Position numbers and translations under genes: made by a program | Source of the DNA: Erpetoichthys calabaricus | Taxonomy: Eukaryota; Chordata; Cladistia; Polypteriformes; Polypteridae | DNA: 64,000 nt | Direction: 5' to 3' | Assembly (NCBI RefSeq): GCF_900747795.2 | Contig: NC_041408.2 | Coordinates: 33,316,204 to 33,380,203 of the forward strand | In this document: in pieces, positions 44,771-56,722 of the stretch | Layout: every line of letters starts with the position of its first letter | Numbering within the stretch: the stretch's first letter is position 1 | The notes under the pieces: generated by a model | The model's database searches: none | What the model was told of the DNA's origin: nothing | Seen by the model: the letters and a program-made list of their open reading frames with translations, nothing else

Positions 44771-45710
44771 TGAGCATGTTGGTTAAGTCAACTAAGGGAG
44801 AGTGTCAACCCATTATGATAGGACCCAAGGCAAAGTCAGGCACCACCTGGTATAAGAGGAGTCAAGTGGTAGGAATGCAGCAGGAACACATGTGGATGAA
44901 ATGGGAAAGAGCTATGGACCACAAGATCTCCTGGTGCAAGCTGTGGTAGGCCAAACCCTTCCGGAGCAGGTTTTTGATCCAAGCTGTCTATGAGACCCTG
45001 CCAAGTCCATGCAACCTCTTCTGCTGGGGAAAGGTTGACTCCCTAGCATATCCCTTGTGCCTGAGAGGAGGCACACTTGAGCATATCCTTAGCAGCTGCT
45101 CAAAAGCACTGGGCGAGGGTCACTATTACTGGCAGGACGACCAAATATTGAAGGTGATTGCAGGAACCATCTCAAGTGCACCAAACCACTGAGGCTGAGG
45201 ATTGCTTTTGACAAAGCGGGAGAAAAGCCCAGACATCAGCCAGGGGCAGCACTAGGACTCTTGGGAACAGCAACAGACTGGCAGGTGAAGGTAGATATGG
45301 GAAGGCAGCTCCGATTTCCAGATGGCATCATAGATACTTTATTAATCCCAAGGGGAAATAGATATACAGTAGATACCACATAGACACCACCTTGAGGCCA
45401 GACATTGTTTTGTTTTTGGAAACATCCAAGCAGGTGCTTATACTGGAAATTACAGTTTCTTGGGAGAAGATGATGGAGGAAGCCCATGAGCGCAAGAAAG
45501 AAAAGTATGCTGAATTGAAGGAAGAATACTGCAGATGGGGGTTGCATACATGGTATTTGCAGCCCAGTCTCTGTGTAAGGCTTACAGTCTTCTGGGCATC
45601 ACAGGTGTGCGCAAGATTAAAGCCATCAAAGTTATAACTGAAGCAACAGAAAAAGTCACTAGATGGCTGTGGATGAGGAGCAGTGAAATGTGGTAACTTG
45701 CTACTTGGGC
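44771..45710 (+). mobile_element. R2-like LINE 3' end with restriction-like endonuclease
   Basis: Reads (several frames) HMWMKWERAMDHKISWCKLW, FLIQAVYETLPSPCNLFCWG, a zinc-knuckle block YPLCLRGGTLEHILSSC (first Cys of CPLC replaced by Tyr), then DWQVKVDMGRQLRFPDGI, and the nuclease core RPDIVLFLETSKQ..LEITVSWE with EERKKEKYAEL-like helix. This PD-(D/E)xK arrangement belongs to LINEs of the R2/NeSL type, not AP-endonuclease LINEs. About 45330-45385 is an inserted repeat tail (actttattaatcccaagggg). Confidence 0.75.
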
Positions 45711-46050
45711 ACAAGCCGGGAACTGATCACCCTGGTTGGGTTGCCTGGGTGAGGGTGTCTGATGACCACAGGTTACATCACTGATGAAGTTTCCAAATGC
45801 ATCAATAGATGTATGTTATAACAACTAATTCAATTAAACTATTTTCTTTTCAAGATACATTTTAAATTACATTGCAAACTGATTTCTAGATTTTTGCAAT
45901 TTTCATAATATTAAATGTTTATAGTAATTTAAATTCCATGCTCAAATTCACAATGGCAAAAAGAGTGTAAACAAATTCGGCAGCAACATGCTTGTGGAAA
46001 GCATGTGTTGGATAATCAAGCACTTGCTTGAATTTAAAATCTTTTAAGAT
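45711..46050. other. Short unassigned interval
   Basis: 3' flank of the R2-like LINE and AT-rich sequence without recognised features. Confidence 0.4.
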
Positions 46051-47510
46051 ATGGATAACAAAAACCTCATATATATTTCTCTTCTGGTTCATCCTGCTTC
46101 CACTTCAAAACCGGTCCCGCCGACACGGCATTTCTCGATTCCTATTCATCTTCTTCCAAACCCTTCCCCATGCTGCCCCCGTAATACATCCAACAAGTAC
46201 TTGAGGTGCTGCCACAACGGTAAAGTAGCTTTACCAACTTTACGGGACCAACCTGTGTCTTTACAACAGCTTCTTACACAGCAAACATCAAAAGCTAAAA
46301 ATTATCGTGAACATATTCAAGAATACAACTCTTCTCTAGCATTTGCTTCCATGGGTGCACACATAACTCAACCTCCTGACCACGGACCATACTGTTTTAA
46401 AATACACGGACAAATTTATCACCAAATCTCTCCACTATACGCTAACACTTCTACCTCTCCAGGATACGGACAGTTGTATGTTTTTGACACAGCACAAGCT
46501 ACTGAAGTACACTTACAAAATAAAGCAAACTCTGCATGCAGCGAAAATTTACTTCTCTAGCTTCTCCAGCTAGATTCCATGCTCAGAACCATCAACCCCT
46601 TCGCTAAATCATACAAACACATGCATGAAATCGCTCAGTTCAATCCAACAGCATCTGTACGAATGGTTTTCAAGGAAAACCCTAAGCAGGATTTATGGCG
46701 ATACAATGCCCCGACATGTCACACCGATGTTACAGCGATTTTCGTCTGAGACGATGGTAAACCGCCTGCCAAAAGGGACATTTGCATCTATCCCATAGGC
46801 AACTCCTGTAAACAGATTTACATGCTCAATATGAATTGCGATCCTATGGTTTACCCACTTTTATTCCCTTACGGAGACATTGGCTGGCACAAAGATTTAC
46901 ATGTTCCCAATAAAAGAACCGCCAAGCGAATAAGTCTTACTCAATGGCAACTTTACGCGTACAGATTAGCAAAAAGGAATACATTTAGTATTTTGCACTC
47001 CAGCGGCAAACTATTCCAACAGTACGTCGTAGTTGCGTATGTTAAAACAGAGGGCGCGCGTCTCAACTATCTCAGATTACATCAACAAGATCTGCTCGTG
47101 GAACAATACAAAGGACTATCAGACGCACTGCAAGCAAACGCTGAAAATAACAACGTACATGCAGGCAAAATGATCATATTACTGTCCACATTTCCAGGAA
47201 GTCCAAGATACATGCAACAAAACTATCAGGATGCCATGGCCATAGTACGTAAATTCAGAAAGCCTGATTTATCACTTTCACATGTAATCCTGCTTGGCTG
47301 GAAATTCTACATGCACTGTCGGATACCCAAAAACCAGAGCACAGACCTGATATTGTAGTATGAGTCTTTTGGATTAAGCTGCAAGAATTACTTAGAGACA
47401 TTCTACAACAACATCTTTGTGGGGTTGTTATTGATTATATTTACATAATCGAATTCCAGAACCGTCAGTTGTACGTGGCTTTTTCTAGGGTTAGATCTTT
47501 CGACTCATTA
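46051..47510 (+). pseudogene. Helitron Rep-helicase pseudogene
   Basis: Rolling-circle transposase. Visible blocks: CCHNGKVALPTLRDQPVSLQ, YREHIQEYNSSLAFASMGAH, GPYCFKIHGQIYH, YGQLYVFDTAQATEVHL (46051-46560), then MVYPLLFPYGDIGWHKDL, LTQWQLYAYRLAKRNTFSIL, TFPGSPRYMQQNYQDAMAIV, RKPDLSLSHV (46822-47358). In-frame stops are at 46558, 46748 and 47356. After IEFQNR (near 47455), where the HUH motif GLPHAH should follow, the sequence jumps to QLYVAFSRVRSFDSL, which is helicase motif VI at the far C-terminus. Roughly the middle two-thirds of the protein is gone. Confidence 0.8.
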
Positions 47511-47524
47511 TCTGTCATCTCAAA
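46051..47524 (+). mobile_element. Helitron, internally deleted
   Basis: Codes for the N-terminal Helitron-like domain but loses the catalytic HUH motif and nearly all of the helicase. Interrupted on the right by the Tc1 copy at 47525. No 5' or 3' terminal sequence identified. Confidence 0.8.
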
Positions 47525-49024
47525 CAAATTACAGCAATTCAAAATCTTATTCAGTAGTTTGTATGGCTCCCACGTGCTTGTATGCATTCCTGACGTCGGG
47601 TCACATTCCTAATGTCACGACGGATGGTGTCCTTGGGGGATCTCCTCCCAGATCTGGACCAGGGTATCACTGAGCACCTGGACAGTCTGAGGTGCAACCT
47701 GGGGGCGTCAGATGGACCAAAACAATGTCCCAAAAGTGTTAGGTCAGGTGAGTGTGGGGTCCAATCAATGTTATTAATTTCTTCATCCTCCAGTACTGGG
47801 GTGTTGTACCGTGTTAGCCATTATGAATGTAGAGAAAAGCCAAGCAAAATGACACCTTTTATTGGCTAACTAAAAAGATTACAATATGCAAGCTTTCAAG
47901 GCAACTCAGGCCTGAAGTTAGTTAGTTAGCCAATAAAAGGTGTCATTTTGCTTGGCTTTTCATCCTCCAGGAACTGCCTGCATACTCTTGACACATGAGG
48001 CCGGGCATTGTTGTGTACGAGGAAGAACCCAGGACCCACTGCATCAGCATAGGGTCTGACAATGAGTCCAAGGATTTCATCCTGATACTTAATGGCAGTC
48101 AAGGTGCCGTTGCCTAGCCTGTAGAGGTCTGTGCGTCCCTCCATGGATATGCCTCCCCAGACCATCACTGACCCACCACCAAACCGGTCATGCTGAACGA
48201 TGTGACAGGCAGCATAACATTCTCCACGGCTTCTCCACACCCTTTCACGTCTGTCACATGTGCTCAGGGTGAACCTGCTCTCATATGTGAAAAGCACAGG
48301 GGCACCAGTGGTGGACCTGCCAATTCTGGTATTCTATGGCAAATGCCAATCGAGCTCCACGGTGCTGGGCAGTGAGCACAGGGCCCACAGGCTAATCTCA
48401 TGAAGTCTGTTTCCGATTGTTTGGTCAGAGACATTCATACCAGTGGCTTGCTGGAGGTCATTTTGTGGCAGTGCTCATCCTGTTCCTCCTTGCCCAAAGG
48501 AGCAGATACCGGTCCTGCTGATGGGTTAAGGACCTTCTACGGCCCTGTCCAGCGCTCCAAGAGTAACTGCCTGTCTCTTGGAATCTCCCCCATGCCCTTG
48601 AGACTGTGCTGGGAGACACAGCAAACCTTCTGGCAATGGCACGTATTGATGTGCCACCCTGGAGAAGTTGGACTACTTGTGCAACCTCTGTAGGGTCCAG
48701 GTACTGCCTCGTGCTACCAGTAGTGACACTGACCGTAGTCAAATGCAAAACTAGTGAGGAAAAAAAAAAAAAAAAAAAACAGTCAGAAAAGATGGAGGGA
48801 AAAATGTCAGTGGCATCCACCTGTTAAACCATTTAATGTTTTGGGGGTGATCTTATTGTTGCCACTCTAGTGCACCTGTTGTTAATTTCATTAACAGCAA
48901 AGCAGCTGAAACTGATTAACAACCCCCTCTGCTACTTAACTGACCAGATCGATATCCCAGAGGTTTCACTGACTTGATGCTATATACTCTGAATAAAAAG
49001 TGTTCCTTTAATTTTTTGAGCAGT
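47525..49024 (-). mobile_element. Tc1-like element, copy 2, 3'-truncated
   Basis: Same family as 1931-3517: same right end (cctttaattttttgagcagt) and shared transposase text. The left terminal repeat is absent. Transposase fragments: GTSIRAIARRFAVSPSTVSR (48700-48640), MLFTYESRFTLSTCD (WSDESRF with Asp changed to Tyr), FGGGSVMVWGGI, FFLVHNNARPHVSRV (second Asp changed to Asn). A hairpin retroposon is inserted at 47794-47958 and an A run lies at 48759-48779. Confidence 0.8.
47794..47958. mobile_element. Hairpin retroposon, second copy
   Basis: Shares ggtgttgtaccgtgttagcc and caagcaaaatgacacctttt with 1369-1620, with shorter inverted arms (gttagccaataaaaggtgtc returning). Flanked by ttcatcctccag at 47782-47793 and 47959-47970. 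The sister Tc1 copy (near 2440) has one ttcatcctccag and no insertion. Confidence 0.8.
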
Positions 49025-52000
49025 GTGTGTGTGTATGTATTAGAGAGAGAGAGAGAGAGAGACAGAAAGTAAATACAGTACACAGACAGAGAAAGTTAAC
49101 TTGGTTTAGTCTATGTTTGTGCTCTGTATTAAAAATGTATCATTACTTTGTTTATTTGTACGTCAATTCCCAGTTAGAAAATACACACACATACAAATCT
49201 ATTAAACAGCTGTTGTATATTGCTGAAATGGGAAAACTTTTTTTTCTGACTGTTGCTATAAACTGGTTAATTGGCACATTCTAAATAAAACAATTTAAAT
49301 TTCAATTACAAAGATGCCATACGGAACATTCATTAAATTCAAAATATATTTCAGATATACAGTACTTTCTACATTTTGACCTTCTGAAAAGGATAAAATT
49401 AATACCACTTTTGGTTTTGGTTAAATCATATATTACAGACAATAAATGCTATAAATACACATTGTTCCTCAAAGGATATGTTTCAGATGTACTGAAACTA
49501 CTTGACATAAAACAATTCTGCCAACAGTAAAGGTAATAATGGTAAGTATTCAGACTGTACCATTCAGAAATGAAATAAAAAATGTTAAAAAAAATGTGTA
49601 TCACCTATACATCATAGTAAAGCCACCAAAAATAACAAACTATTTTATTTTTAGCATAGTTTTTCTTTGTCCACCAAACTTCAAGATGTACTGCCAGTTA
49701 GTCCAATAAAAATCTAAATAACTTCTTATAAACCTTTCTTGTTCTATAAATTCTACCTTGGTAGTTTCAGAAGTAACATGCCCCTGGCATTTCAGAATCA
49801 AACTAGTGAGGCACTGGGATTACTGTATGCCATTTACAGGATTAGCCAAATTAAATTTATATGCATATTTGTATGAGAGTAGGGGCTTTACTGTGGCTCA
49901 CATTACTGTACATAGTTTTCTTTTTACAGTCTAAGATTTTTGTTGTTTATTTCTAACACATGACCAAAAGAACTCCCCTGTGTAAAGTAAAATGTTGTAA
50001 TTTGACTTATCACATTCACTCACTCTATACTGAAGAACTTGGTAGCAGAATGGCAATGATACTATCCAAAGAGCAGAAAGAAAACAGTAAATGTTTTGAA
50101 AAGTTAGACAAGGTGCACTGAATTTCTTTTAGTATCTTTATTAGTTTTAATGTCCTATTATAATAACTTTGTCAATTATCTGTTTATGTATCAATAAATA
50201 TTTATACATTTTTAATATCAAAGTACCATATACCAAAAATTGTATTAAATAACTTACCTCAAGAATGGCTTTTTGCTGTGACATGCAATGGCAGTTGGCA
50301 GCATAGCTGTTCAAATAAACAGAGCAAATAAACACATTTTAAATATCAGTAGAACTTGGGTGTATCATGGCAATGTAGCTGCTGATTAATCTTCAGTATC
50401 TTTTGTGAAATAAATTATCCTTTTTCAGATTCAGATTCAGAAAAACATATGCTGCTCAAGGTGACAGACTCTGTAGTTCTGCAACAAGAGTAAGCAGTCC
50501 TAGCTCTGGAATTTTGTTTAAACAGACTGCTGACTTCTCCATTTTGCAGTCTGTAGATTTTGTGGGATCCTTAGTGAATGACATTGATACAACAAAATAC
50601 TGTGGTGTTTGAGGAGTGTGATGACTTTTCGGCTTGCTTTTCCAATTCAAATATTTTATATGGTGTTAAATGCTTGAATTGGCATTATCATATATGTGTA
50701 TGCACAGAATCAAATGATCTAGACCTATGTCACACTCTAACTGCAAACTACAAAAATATGATAAACAAAGTATAGAGTTTTAAGCAAGGAATTCCAATGC
50801 CATTCCCCGATTTAGAATTAAGGTATATAATAAAATTCAATACACAGGCAAAACACATCATAGGTCAATATGACTGTGAAAAAACAATATGTACTCATAA
50901 ATACTCCTACATTTAACACTTTTCACTGTACAATGTCTGGCTTAGTTAAGTAATCTTTTTTTTTTTATAACTAAAAAAAGGATGGGAACATAGTATTTAA
51001 AAGCCTGACCTGAACAAACAGGGTGATGGCCTTAGTTAATTATTATAAAACATACACTCAAGCACATTATATACTAGTAATATGGCTGACAGCATATTTT
51101 TGAAGCCATTAATATCTAATAATTCTTAACTTCCTTTAAGATTTTCTATTGTGACTGTTCTCAAGTAAAAGCTGTACTTCAACACAGTTCAGGTTATAAA
51201 AAATTTAAATAATGTAATTCTTAATTGAATAGCTTAATGTTTCTATTTTATGCTCAGTTTTATTTTACTCTCAGATCTGCCATTTTACATAAAGAGCAAA
51301 CAAAATAATAAAATGACAAATGTAGAAGAATAATGTACTGGACAGGTATTTTGATATGATGTATTTATATTTACATAGTACTTTTTTATATAAAGTAAGA
51401 GCTACATTGATCATTTGTATTAGAAACAATTAAAAAAACAAAAAAAAATGTACATCACTTGATATATAATTTGCTTTTTACAAAAGTAAAAATGCTTATT
51501 GTAAAAAAAAAATAATAATAATAAAATAAAAAAAAAAAATCAATACAACAGGGTTGATTTTATTTATTTTAGTACATAAGGAAATAATGTTTGCTTCAGG
51601 CACTTTTCATACTTTAAAAGTGTGCATTAGCAAAAGACTGTGCACCGAAACAAATGAAAACATTTTAGATTACTTTCTTACCACAGATACAAAAATAAAA
51701 CTCTCATTATCCTCCATTAAAGGCTGGCAAGTATTGCAAGAGTTGATCAAGAGTAACAGTAAACACTGTTGAATTTTTTAAACTAAGTAAAACAATAAAA
51801 CTTTATGTACAAAATTGTTCAGCTGGTCCTGATATCACTCCCCAAATGTAAATGTGGTAAGAACTTGGATTTACAAGAAGATTTTCACTTGGACCTCGAG
51901 ATCTTCAGTGAATTACAACAAACTTTGGGGCTGACAATGTCTTAAGCAATTAAAAAATATTTCTTCTATGTAGTGTTGTGCTTTTCTTGCATCTGTAAAC

Positions 52001-52242
52001 CATTGTGGCCATTAAAAAAAATATATATAAACAGGTGTGGACAACTGTGTGTTTACAGCTGTTTGTATGGGAAAAGACATGCAGGTTATGGTTATTACAA
52101 TAGATTTATTAGCTCAATAGATGTATTAACTCAAAAGAATGTCACAATGGTACAGTGCACTTAGGTACAATCTTGTAAGTGCTCAAGTTGCTGGCCTTGT
52201 GTACTCGCAACTGTAAACCTACTTTTGCCCACCCCTGTATGA

Positions 52243-52286
<44 letters not shown>

Positions 52287-54562
52287 TCTCCCCTAGTAAG
52301 GTAATAGTTAGGCTGGAGCATTTAACTAAATTTGATTACCACTGTGATCAGGCACTATAATATTCTGTGTTTATATGCCCATAAGTACAAATAATACAAT
52401 GAGGGGCATCCTGCCAAAAAAAAAAAAAAAAGAAAAATGAAAAATGGTGACTTCAGTAACCAACAAATACTTGCTTGTTTAAAAATTGCAAGAGACAGAA
52501 GGAATACATTTTCTCTCAAAAATATGAATTATCTAATTAAAACAGTGACTGATGAAATAAAATTAACTAAAGGTAGCTGATAGGTGGGAATATAGATTGA
52601 ACAAACCAAAAACTATTCAGGATCTTTCAGATTCTTACAACTTCAGTATTAGCTAATGATAAACTTTGTTCCACCAAACTAAATTCCTGGAAGATTCAAC
52701 AATGACTTTTTGTCTTAAATACGGGAAGTTAAAAATGACTGGATGTTCCTGCAATATTTAATCTAGATAGGTATATTCTTGTACAGTAAAAGTATAAGCC
52801 ACTCAAATGATCGTTCTGGATGCTCATTTGGCATAAGACTCTATATATGCATAAAGACACCTTTATATTATTATATATTTGTGTGTCTCAGTATATAAAT
52901 ATATAAAAACCATGTTCACACGCACACTCGTTTAACTGTAAACTTGCAGATACACAAAAATACACTCTCACATAATGATTATAAGAGAAGTTCTGACTGA
53001 ATTTAAACCTTTCTCTGTTGTGTTCACTATTTAAAATAACATGGCCAGAATTAATAAAACAACTGAGGGTAAAAGCAACCACAATGTGGTTGCAAGTAGT
53101 ATTTAAACATGAGAGGAGTAAAAATTACTTAAAACAACAAAATGATGTAACCAACTATGGTTCATTTTTAAAAATTATCTGTATAGCATTCACACAGATA
53201 TTAGTGTGTCTGAAGGTTTGGTTGTGAACATGGAGAAGGTACAATACCACTGGCAATTTTACTACACAAAAGCAAATAAGGCAGTACCAGCACTGTTGGC
53301 TCTGCCAGACTTTTCTTAGCTGCCTCATTTATTTAGATTGTACTATGCTATTAAAGATAAAAACTAACTTTTCATTAAAAATTATTTGGATAGTGTAAAA
53401 TGTTATAAAAATACTCTTCTAGCTAATTACAACCTTTGAACAAGGGTATATGTATATCTGTAGCTCTCTTATGGACTAGTCAAAGCTGCCCTTGCACACA
53501 AAAACACACATCTCATAACATGGACATTATCTGGAAAAAAAACAGTGACTACTCCATAAGTAAGCAAATCCAAACAAATCAATTAACATTTTATAGACAT
53601 TTTCAAATTAACTAATTCAATAACTCCAAATGCAAAACAACATACAAGCACACATATCGGACTTGTGTAGCTGTATAGTTCACAATCGCTCTGCAAGCTA
53701 TCTGAGCACCTTTTAAAAGTTGTGTACCAAACAATCCCTAGTTTTTGAAAGTATTTAATTACTACAAAGTAGTTTCAATCATCAGGCAGGCTGCAATGGC
53801 TACAAACAGGAGAAAAAGGACTGCTGGACTTGATTCTAAGACTACACTTATGCAACATAAAAGTACATTTACAAAAAAAAAAAAAAAAAAAAAAAAAGGT
53901 CCATTATAATTAGGACTGATTATATTATGATCCTTTTTATCAGTCTTTCTCTCTGTGCGCTATTTAAAACAGTTTTTTATTTCCATCACTCTCAATTGTT
54001 CTACTTCCCTTTGGTTGACATGTCTAGCATCTTTGGGAGTGAACTGTTTCTAATAAATCTCATTATACACTATTTTTGATTGGAGAGAATGACAGTGGCA
54101 GCCATTAAAAGGATATAAATGGTAGTGATACTATATATACAAACACATATACAAGATACAGCTTATGATTTTGTTTTCCAAATAGAAACAATGAGGTTGT
54201 TTTCCAAAACCTTTTGTTATTAAAAAAATAACTGAATAAATGCACACTATCCACTCAAACACAGGTTAAATATTTCTGGTGAACTAAACAGCAAATAAGA
54301 AATATTTCTAGCAGTCCAATTTAAGTGCCTTTTTTATGAGGAGAAAAAAAAAATAAGAGGAAGAGAGAGACAGATACAAATATAAGGGCCAATTAATACA
54401 TCAAAATGTTTAAACAAGATCCTCAAAAATGCACCACTAATAAAAAGTCCAAGCTCTTAAAAGAAATGTCAAAACATGAAGTACAAGACATTCTCCCCTT
54501 TAACATATTTCTATAAATGAATTATGATTGGTTAGTCTTTAAAAATGACTGAACAATTTATA

Positions 54563-54630
<68 letters not shown>

Positions 54631-54769
54631 TATATTATATATATATAGACTGCAAGATGGCACCATGGGCTATTTCTTCCAACACAGAGTAAGGCAAAGA
54701 TAGTTAACTCCAAAATATTCTTCCAACATTCTCAGTATTGGAGTTTGAAAAGAACCCCCCCAAAAAAAT
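49025..54769 (-). other. SPRED2: SPRED2 3' UTR and downstream flank (extent uncertain)
   Basis: AT-rich sequence following the SPRED2 stop codon, with only one recognised transposon (MITE 52032-52237), unlike every other 5 kb of this window. The low repeat load suggests a long 3' UTR. Minus-strand AATAAA signals occur at several places (near 53976, 53331, 51555, 50133), so the end cannot be fixed by eye. A TA microsatellite at 54567-54640 lies about 130 bases after the stop. 49025-49062 is a GT/GA tract. Confidence 0.5.
52032..52237. mobile_element. MITE with TIRs, copy 2
   Basis: Ends caggtgtggacaactgtgtg and (reverse) caggggtgggcaaaagtagg. The interior matches 9435-9623. A TA follows the right end. 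It lies inside the presumed SPRED2 3' UTR. Confidence 0.75.
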
Positions 54770-55438
54770 TCATCCCACTGCTTTGTGTTTTCCACCACAG
54801 CACCTGCAAAGGACTCCACAGTGGTAGCATGCACGTAGTGGTGGATAACAGCACATACAGGGAGCCAATAAGGACAAAGCTATAAGAGCTAACCACCGGA
54901 GACAGAACCTTTCATCACTAGTGTCACAAGAGCAAGGATCTGAGTAGTCCCCTTCAGGGTCAGACATGCAGTGATAAAGCAGAGTATCTGCACACCACAT
55001 GCAACTGACCCGCTGGATGCAGGTGCGAATAGGGTCAGGAGCATCTTGGCACTGTCCACGTCCATTCTCCTCAAGATTAAACATGTCCCTGCAGTATATG
55101 CATCTTGATCTCTCCCCATCCTCCTTCCTCCTCTTTGATTTTGACTTCTGAGACACAGGCTGAGCATTAATAATACAGCTGCCACTGCTTTTCAGCTCTT
55201 TGCTGAAGCTAAAGTCACAGTTTGGAACATAAGGGTAATTGTAATCATGTTTTGAGACGTCACTTTTGGCAAACTGTACATAGGAGTCCACATCTTCGAT
55301 ATCAAGACATTTCTCACGTGCAGCAGCATGCCTATAATCCTCATAACCAGTCATCCAAGTTTTTTCACGAGGATTGATTCGAACAACTTCTTCATTATCA
55401 TCTTGAAAATTATTGTGATGCTGTAGTGTAGATACAGA
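54770..55438 (-). CDS. SPRED2: SPRED2, last coding exon (KBD and Sprouty domain)
   Basis: Sprouty-related EVH1 protein 2, a membrane-linked inhibitor of Ras-Raf-ERK signalling that recruits neurofibromin through EVH1. This exon codes for the last 222 residues. The acceptor is cttttcag before TCTGTATCT (exon starts at 55438, phase 0); the stop is at 54770. Residues 16-37 ([20 protein letters not shown]) form the c-Kit-binding domain; 113-219 form the cysteine-rich Sprouty domain ([62 protein letters not shown]), ending [17 protein letters not shown]2 rather than SPRED1: [17 protein letters not shown] and SCMWCAD. Length matches the human exon closely. Intact and clearly a working host exon. 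Confidence 0.95.
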   Translation of the reverse strand, partial: SVSTLQHHNNFQDDNEEVVRINPREKTWMTGYEDYRHAAAREKCLDIEDVDSYVQFAKSDVSKHDYNYPYVPNCDFSFSKELKSSGSCIINAQPVSQKSKSKRRKEDGERSRCIYCRDMFNLEENGRGQCQDAPDPIRTCIQRVSCMWCADTLLYHCMSDPEGDYSDPCSCDTSDERFCLRWLALIALSLLAPCMCCYPPLRACYHCGVLCRCCGGKHKAVG

Positions 55439-55499
55439 CTGAAAAGAATGAATAGATAAATTTAGCAATAATATTGGTATTAAAAATAAAATACATAAC

Positions 55500-56566
55500 G
55501 ATCATATAACACTTCAACAGGATTAATATATTTTATTAAAAAATAATTTTATTTTGGCCTGTTAGACAGTCTCATTAGGAATGACCATCATCATCAAAGT
55601 CTTCCATGAGAACCCTGAATACAATGAGGACTGATTGAGGTCATTTATGTTAGGTAGAATGCCTAGAGGGGGCTGGGCGGTCTCGTGGCCTGGAACCCCT
55701 GCAGATTTTTTTTTCCTCCAGCTGTTTTTTTTTTTTTTTTGCTTTTTCTGTCCTCCCTGGCCATCGGACCTTACTTTTATTCTATGTTAATTAGTGTTCC
55801 CTAATCTTAATTCTTATTTATTTTGTCTTTTTTCAACATATAAAGCACTTTCAGCTACATTATTTGTATGAAAATGTGCTATATAAATAAATGATGTTGT
55901 TGGCTATATTTTTGTTTTCTTATTTACAGTGGTGGTTCTTAACTGGTGTGAGTTTCTTCTTATAAATGGTAGTTAGGAGGACAAAACAAAAGTACTCTCC
56001 ACACTATTTCTCAACTGTTTACGTAGTAACACCCTGCTGTAGAAACAAAAGTATAAATATGAGGTAGAAAATATTCATCCTGTATAAAATTGCCAGTTAA
56101 GAGTTTGAAACATGAAACACATATGTCTGTTTTGGTAAATTATGTCCTTTTATTGTCATACTAAAATTGCTTAACATATTAATCTTTATATGGCCACACT
56201 GCATCTCTTACAACCTATGATTTTCTTTTGAAAATGTTTTAGGGAAATCTGCTCTATTTGCCATTCTTCCAAAAATAATAAGAGTACATTCATTCTGGTC
56301 CATATACACTATTGCAATTAAAATGCATAAAACCTTTTGAAGCCAAATGTTTACATTTAAATGAATGGTTGGTGTCTAACTAGGACTTGGACCAAAAAAT
56401 GTGCAATCTATTTTACGATTATTTCTGCTTCCAACCAAACAATATTCTGTCAAAAGTTACAAAAACTCTATTGAAAGGAATGGTGTAATATAATGTTTAC
56501 TATGTCAATCAGTTTACTATCAACAAAGATACAAATGTTACTTGTGTACTGCCCAGGATAGCTTAC
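55500..56566 (-). other. SPRED2: SPRED2 intron between the last two coding exons
   Basis: Begins with donor CAG|gtaagc at 56566 and ends at the acceptor at 55439. At about 55610-55905 it holds an interspersed repeat with gggggctgggcggtctcgtg and ending aatgtgctatataaataaat, a SINE/LINE-tail-like sequence; otherwise nothing recognised. Confidence 0.7.
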
Positions 56567-56722
56567 CTGTTCAAGAAGGTAGTGGTCAGGCAGTGGGTAA
56601 TGGTCATGCTTGTGGCCCAGAATACAGCGGTGTCGTCGTGGTTCACAGAAAGAAGAGGGGGCTAGTGCCTGCACTGACAGCTCCTTCTTCTGAGAAGAGT
56701 TTGATGAACTATCTGTAGCAGC
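56567..56722 (-). CDS. SPRED2: SPRED2, penultimate coding exon
   Basis: 156 bases, 52 codons, phase 0 at both ends. Acceptor tatttttaaag before GCTGCTACA (starts at 56722); donor GAACAG|gtaagc (ends at 56567). Codes for ATDSSSNSSQKKELS and DHYPLPDHYLLEQ, matching the serine-rich linker between EVH1 and the Kit-binding domain of SPRED2 (human ATDSSSNSSQKREQ, DHYHLDQ). It joins in frame to the exon starting at 55438. The polypyrimidine tract is weak. The EVH1 exons, about 150 residues, were not seen up to 64 kb. Confidence 0.92.
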
